A stretch of 64,000 bases of DNA, from positions 1 to 64,000 of the forward strand of contig JAGXIL010000096.1 in assembly GCA_024635655.1 (NCBI GenBank), given 5' to 3'. The notes under the pieces are model-generated. The model was not told the DNA's origin and did not search any database. It saw nothing but the letters and a program-made list of their open reading frames with translations. The position numbers were made by a program, and so were the translations under genes. This DNA comes from Gillisia sp. (GTDB lineage Bacteria > Bacteroidota > Bacteroidia > Flavobacteriales > Flavobacteriaceae). Positions 59,654 through 64,000 of this stretch are shown here, one piece after another (position 1 is the first letter of the stretch; the number at the start of each line of letters is the position of its first letter).

Positions 59654-61021
59654 ATGAAAACCTGTCTATACATCTTTACTTTCCTTTGCTCTCTAGGGCT
59701 CTATGCTCAGGAACAGCAGGATGCAGATCCTTATATCCTCTCTCTCGAGGAGGCCATTATTCTTGGAATTCAACAGAATTACACCTCCCGTATCGCAGGG
59801 AAAGAAGTAGAAAAGACCCTAAAACAGCGGTGGGAAATTATTTCCCAGGGTTTACCTCAGCTTTCGGGAAATATTGATTATCAAAAATTTATAAAACAAC
59901 CTGTTACCCTTCTTCCTGCCGAAATAACAGGAGGTGAACCCGGAACTTTTGTTCCTGTAAAATTCGGAACACAACAGAATGTCAACGGTACTGCAACTTT
60001 AAACCAACTCATTTTTGACGGATCTTATATAGTTGGGGTACAATCGGCAAAGACCTTGCTGCAAATATCCAAAAATGCAAAAACGAAAACCGATCAATCT
60101 GTAAAGGAAGCTGTCATATCAGCGTACAGCAATGTGCTGCTAGCTGAAGAAAGTGTGGCCATTCTGGAAAAAAACGTTGAGTCTCTTCAAAAAAATTATC
60201 AGGACACTCAGAAGATCTTCGAAAATGGATTAGCTGAAGAAGAAGATGTAGAACAACTGCAAATTACATTACTGGGGCTTGAGAACAACTTAAACCGAAG
60301 CAGAAGAATGGCCGGTATTTCTTACGAAATGCTGAATCTCACACTCGGCTTACCCGTAGATACAAAACTTGTACTTACTGAAGATTTGGATGCCCTGGCT
60401 ATGAGGTATTATGATATGGCACTATTGAAAAGCATGATCCCGGTAGAAGAAAATATCGATTACCGTATTGCTGCAAATAATGCTGAAGCTGCTAAGATCT
60501 TTGTGAGACTGGAGAAAGCCAAAGCACTACCTACCCTGTCTGCATTTGTCAATTATGGTTTCCAGGGATTTAGTAATGATTTCACCTTCTTAAATAGAGA
60601 TCAGGAATATTTTGGACAGTCAATTTTAGGGGTAAGCCTTAATGTCCCCATTTTCAGCAGCGGAATGCGTGGTGCCCGAACCCAGCAAAAACAGCTGGAA
60701 TACGAACAGGCTTTGCTGGAACTTGAGGAAACGAGAAACCGGGTAAGCCTTGAAATTAACAGTGCAAAAAACGACTATGAATACAGCCTGCAGAATTACG
60801 AAATGCAAAAACAAAATCTGGCCCTGGCTGAGCGGATTGAAAATAAGAATCAAATTAAATTTTTCGAGGGACTTGCATCAAGTTTTGAACTTAGTGAAGC
60901 TCAAAGACAGCTTTACACAGCGCAACAAGACCTGCTGCAATCTATGTTAAATGTGGTAAATAATAAAGCTGTTCTGGAAAATCTATTGGATACCACCAAA
61001 TATGGAGATAACAATGAATAA
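59654..61021 (+). CDS. TolC-family outer-membrane efflux protein
   Basis: A 455-residue outer-membrane channel with a signal peptide (ending GLYAQ) and two internal OEP repeats, seen in the long heptad-rich helices (LLAEESVAILEKNVESLQKNYQ and LEETRNRVSLEINSAKNDYEY). It provides the exit duct for the adaptor and RND pump encoded downstream. Cotranscribed with tetR (3-base gap). Confidence 0.94.
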   Translation: MKTCLYIFTFLCSLGLYAQEQQDADPYILSLEEAIILGIQQNYTSRIAGKEVEKTLKQRWEIISQGLPQLSGNIDYQKFIKQPVTLLPAEITGGEPGTFVPVKFGTQQNVNGTATLNQLIFDGSYIVGVQSAKTLLQISKNAKTKTDQSVKEAVISAYSNVLLAEESVAILEKNVESLQKNYQDTQKIFENGLAEEEDVEQLQITLLGLENNLNRSRRMAGISYEMLNLTLGLPVDTKLVLTEDLDALAMRYYDMALLKSMIPVEENIDYRIAANNAEAAKIFVRLEKAKALPTLSAFVNYGFQGFSNDFTFLNRDQEYFGQSILGVSLNVPIFSSGMRGARTQQKQLEYEQALLELEETRNRVSLEINSAKNDYEYSLQNYEMQKQNLALAERIENKNQIKFFEGLASSFELSEAQRQLYTAQQDLLQSMLNVVNNKAVLENLLDTTKYGDNNE

Positions 61022-61108
61022 TCAATTATATAAAAATTAAAGCTCCGTTAGTAAAAGGGGCATTTACCCGGTTGTAAAAAAGTTAATTACAAAATAAATT
61101 AGATACAA

Positions 61109-62272
61109 ATGAAAAATACACTTTACCTAAGCCTTTTCTCTCTTCTGCTGTTATCCTGTGGAAATTCAAATGATCAGGATGTAGATGACGTTATTGAAAC
61201 AAATGATCTTCAGGAGATAAGAGCCAAGAAACTGGAGTTAAGTAAACAGCAAAGTGAACTGGCTTCGAAAATGGACCGTCTGGATGCAGCCATTAATCAG
61301 CTTGATAAGTCCAAAGGATTCCCTTTGGTTTCTGCTGTTACCGTTACAGATACTACTTTCAGGCACTATACCAGGGTACAGGGAGATGTGGCTACCCGAG
61401 AGAATATTTTGATTTATCCGGAATTTTCAGGGGTATTGACCCGCATTCATGTAACCGAAGGGCAGCGGGTAAATAAAGGCGCTCTTCTTGCAACTATTGA
61501 CGATGGTGGCCTTAAAAGCCAGTTAGCCCAACTTGAAGCTCAGGCAGCACTTGCAAAAACTACTTTTGAACGCCAGCAAAGGTTGTGGGAGCAAAATATA
61601 GGTTCTGAAATTCAATTCCTTGAAGCACAAACGGCATATGAATCTGCACAAAATGCGGTAAACCAATTGGGGTCGCAGCTTGGAAAGACATCTGTGAGAG
61701 CTCCTTTTAGTGGTGTTATTGATGAAGTGGTCACAGATGAAGGCCAGGTAGTAGGCCCCGGTCAAAATCCCTTGTTCAGGCTGGTAAACCTTCAGAATAT
61801 GTACGTGGAAGCTGATGTACCCGAAACTTATTTAAACAAGATACAAACCGGAACCCCGGTAATCATCGAAATTCCTGCAATTAACAAAGAATATGAGGGA
61901 ACAGTGAAGCAGGTGGCAAATTTTATAAACCCAAATAACAGGACCTTTCAAATAGAGGTGTCTATACCCAATGACGATGGCCTTGTAAAACCTAATCTTA
62001 TAGCCACGGTAAAGCTCAATGACTATACTTCAGAAAACGCTATAGTAGTTCCTGAAAATGCCATTCAAAAAAATTCTATGGGTGAGAGTATAGTATATGT
62101 ATTGCAGCCGGAGAATGACAGTATTGGGGTTGCTCTACGAAAAATGGTTGAAACGGGATATTCCCAGAACAACCTGGTTGAAGTTACTTCCGGATTGAAT
62201 GCGGGAGAAGAGATTATTGTTGAAGGAGCGAGAAACCTTAGAGATCAGCAAAAAGTTAAATTCAGCAATTAA
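61109..62272 (+). CDS. RND efflux periplasmic adaptor (HlyD/MFP family) lipoprotein
   Basis: A 387-residue membrane-fusion protein with a lipobox (LLLLSCGN, Cys about 17). A coiled coil (EIRAKKLELSKQQSELASKMDRL), a biotinyl-lipoyl hairpin (LTRIHVTEGQRVNKGALLATIDDG) and a barrel domain (PNNRTFQIEVSIPNDDGLVKPNLIATV) follow. It links the RND pump to TolC. It lies 27 bases upstream of the pump gene. Confidence 0.94.
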   Translation: MKNTLYLSLFSLLLLSCGNSNDQDVDDVIETNDLQEIRAKKLELSKQQSELASKMDRLDAAINQLDKSKGFPLVSAVTVTDTTFRHYTRVQGDVATRENILIYPEFSGVLTRIHVTEGQRVNKGALLATIDDGGLKSQLAQLEAQAALAKTTFERQQRLWEQNIGSEIQFLEAQTAYESAQNAVNQLGSQLGKTSVRAPFSGVIDEVVTDEGQVVGPGQNPLFRLVNLQNMYVEADVPETYLNKIQTGTPVIIEIPAINKEYEGTVKQVANFINPNNRTFQIEVSIPNDDGLVKPNLIATVKLNDYTSENAIVVPENAIQKNSMGESIVYVLQPENDSIGVALRKMVETGYSQNNLVEVTSGLNAGEEIIVEGARNLRDQQKVKFSN

Positions 62273-62298
62273 GAATTTGTACAAGCACAGCAGTTGTC

Positions 62299-64000
62299 AT
62301 GAGTAAAAAAATAGATAAAGAATTTAGCATCTCATCCTGGGCCATTGATAACAGGATGACCGTGTACGTCATCATTGCCATTGTTTTGGTAGGAGGATTA
62401 CTTTCTTATTACAGTATGCCGCGGGAATCTTTTCCTGAAATTATAGAGACCAAGATCTATGTGAGTTCCATCAATCCCGGTAACTCTGCTGAGGATGTAG
62501 AAAAATTCATAACAGAACCCCTGGAGCAGGAATTTAATAATGTTGGGGGTGTAATAGACATAAGTTCAACCACCTTCCAGGATTATTCCATGATCATTGT
62601 TGAGTTTGATGATGATGTAAGTGTAGATGTGGCCAGGCAGAAAATAAAAGACCGGGTTGACCAGGTAAAAGCTGAAACTACCTGGCCTACTATGGACAAC
62701 GGAGCTAAGGTAGAACCCAATGTCTTTAACCTGAATCTTTCTGAAGAACAGCCTATATTAAACATCAACCTCACGGGAGATTTTACTGTTCAGCAGCTAA
62801 AGGAATACGCAGAATATCTGCAGGATAAAATTGAAATACTTCCGGAGATCAAAGAAGCAACCATTCGAGGTGCGGAAGAAATGGAAATAGAAATTGCCCT
62901 GGACGTCTACAGAATGACTGCGTCCAAAGTAAGTTTTACTGATGTAGTTAATGCAGTAAGTGCAGAAAACAGAACTATCTCAGGCGGAAATGTAATTTCC
63001 AACAGTATCCAACAGAATATAAGGATCATTGGGGAAATAGAAGATCCCGAGGAACTTGAAAACGTGGTTGTAAAAAGAGAAGATGGAAATATCTTTCTTC
63101 GCGATATTGCAGATATAAGATTTCAGGAAAAGGATGCAACCACTTACGCCCGGGAATACGGCGACCCCGTGGTTATGCTTGATATAAAAAAACGCGCCGG
63201 AAAGAATATGATCCAGGCGGTGGAAGAGATCAAAGGTATTGTAAAGCATGAACAGGAGACCTTCCTTCCCCAAACTCTCGATATTTCCCTTACCAACGAC
63301 CAATCTATTAAAACACAAATTCAGGTAGATGACCTGGTGAACAATATTATTTTTGGAGTCCTGCTGGTAGTGGTCGTATTGATGTTTTTCCTTGGATTCA
63401 GAAATGCTCTTTTTGTAGGGTTTGCGATCCCGCTATCCATGTTCTTATCATTTATAATCCTCTCCAGCCTTGGAATAACGCTGAATACTATGGTGCTTTT
63501 TGCCCTGGTCATGGGTCTGGGAATGCTGGTTGATAATGGTATTGTTGTGGTAGAGAACGTGTATTCCCTTATGGACCAGGGAATGCCAAGAATAAAGGCA
63601 GCTAAACAGGGACTGGGTGAAATTGCCTGGCCCATCATTGCTTCAACGGCAACTACCCTGGCGGCATTTTTCCCACTGGGATTATGGCCGGGAACCATAG
63701 GTAAATTTATGATGATTTTCCCAATTACATTGTCTATCGTATTGGGTTCCTCATTATTTGTAGCGCTTATCATCAATTCCATGCTTACCTCCCGTTTTAT
63801 GAAAACGGAGGAAAAAGAATTTTCAAAAAATGCTTTGGTGCGTATAAGTGTGGTAATGCTGGGAATAGGCCTTCTTCTTGTTGTTGGAGGTTATATTATC
63901 AATGCGGGGTCATTTAGAGCAATAGGAAACATACTGCTGTTTTTCGCGATCATGCTTTGGGTCTATAAATATTTTCTTTCCAGGGGAGTAGACTATTTTC
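62299..64000 (+). CDS. RND-family efflux pump, truncated by the window end
   Basis: A tripartite-pump inner-membrane permease (AcrB/HAE1-like). The open frame of 567 codons runs past the window end. It begins MSKKIDKEFSISSWAID with a first helix (MTVYVIIAIVLVGGLLSYYSMP), a periplasmic porter region, and then the central helices. MVLFALVMGLGMLVDNGIVVVENV holds the conserved Asp in the helix-4 motif that carries protons. The C-terminal half is not in view. The substrate is unknown. Confidence 0.93.
   Translation, partial: MSKKIDKEFSISSWAIDNRMTVYVIIAIVLVGGLLSYYSMPRESFPEIIETKIYVSSINPGNSAEDVEKFITEPLEQEFNNVGGVIDISSTTFQDYSMIIVEFDDDVSVDVARQKIKDRVDQVKAETTWPTMDNGAKVEPNVFNLNLSEEQPILNINLTGDFTVQQLKEYAEYLQDKIEILPEIKEATIRGAEEMEIEIALDVYRMTASKVSFTDVVNAVSAENRTISGGNVISNSIQQNIRIIGEIEDPEELENVVVKREDGNIFLRDIADIRFQEKDATTYAREYGDPVVMLDIKKRAGKNMIQAVEEIKGIVKHEQETFLPQTLDISLTNDQSIKTQIQVDDLVNNIIFGVLLVVVVLMFFLGFRNALFVGFAIPLSMFLSFIILSSLGITLNTMVLFALVMGLGMLVDNGIVVVENVYSLMDQGMPRIKAAKQGLGEIAWPIIASTATTLAAFFPLGLWPGTIGKFMMIFPITLSIVLGSSLFVALIINSMLTSRFMKTEEKEFSKNALVRISVVMLGIGLLLVVGGYIINAGSFRAIGNILLFFAIMLWVYKYFLSRGVDYF

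Noticed and set aside
59048-64000. TetR efflux operon as a novel resistance system
   Set aside because: Gene order and domains are those of ordinary TetR-controlled RND pumps; nothing unusual is visible in the part in view.

Overview
This is chromosomal DNA of a member of the Bacteroidota, most likely a marine Flavobacteriaceae (Gramella/Salegentibacter/Zunongwangia-like). The evidence is an AT-rich sequence, repeated use of the Bacteroidota-type -10 element TAnnTTTG, a CarboxypepD_reg-like TonB receptor, DUF5686, DUF4271 and DUF4296 proteins, a type IX secretion (T9SS) sorting domain, a PorT-like barrel, and an outer-membrane barrel next to sucA. Nearly everything is intact housekeeping sequence. 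No prophage, insertion sequence, CRISPR array or rRNA operon is visible. The genus is inferred from gene content and was not checked by any search.

Layout. 1-1.2 kb: rpsP-rimM behind a hairpin leader. 1.2-3.5 kb: a small accessory pocket. It holds inverted copies of a dispersed AAGCACCAAATTCCAA-type repeat around a four-helix-bundle gene that has lost its first codons, then trmN6, then a type II toxin-antitoxin pair whose toxin carries an in-frame TGA. 3.5-5.7 kb: a glutaryl-CoA-type dehydrogenase and a metallophosphoesterase. 5.7-8.8 kb, minus strand: a redox/Fe-S block (small Cys-rich protein, 2Fe-2S ferredoxin, FAD reductase, NifU-like scaffold, Mrp ATPase). 9-13.4 kb: alkyltransferase-like protein, LysE exporter, trmB, a glycosyltransferase and a PhoBR-like two-component pair. 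13.7-17.8 kb: TonB receptor plus lipoprotein. 17.9-20.6 kb: arsenic operon (arsR, DUF6428, arsC, acr3) behind a perfect inverted-repeat operator.

20.7-34 kb: a 112-residue protein that is little more than a T9SS sorting domain, a LuxE-like acyl-activating enzyme, tyrS, an SDR, a dolichol-phosphate-mannose-synthase-like/pyrC/DUF4296 operon, DUF4271-hemD, pckA, DUF423, a saccharopine dehydrogenase-like/Lrp pair and ferritin. 34-46 kb: YugP-type protease, pyrH-frr, DUF5686 protein, MMPL exporter, asnS-rluA, rpoN and a membrane protein with a PAP2-like tail. 46-52.4 kb, minus strand: PorT-like barrel, two ExbD proteins, a four-helix membrane protein, ExbB, tRNA-Ser(GGA), ansA, an acyltransferase and tatD. 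52.4-64 kb: retropepsin-like protein, a 36-residue membrane microprotein, sucB-sucA, a beta-barrel, a polyprenyl synthetase, and a TetR-TolC-adaptor-RND efflux operon that runs off the window end.

The strongest candidates for something under-described are the repeat-flanked four-helix-bundle cassette, the sorting-domain-only secreted protein, the ExbB/ExbD/ExbD/barrel energy-transduction cluster and the Cys-tailed ArsR/DUF6428 pair. I found no clearly novel multi-gene defence or biosynthetic system.
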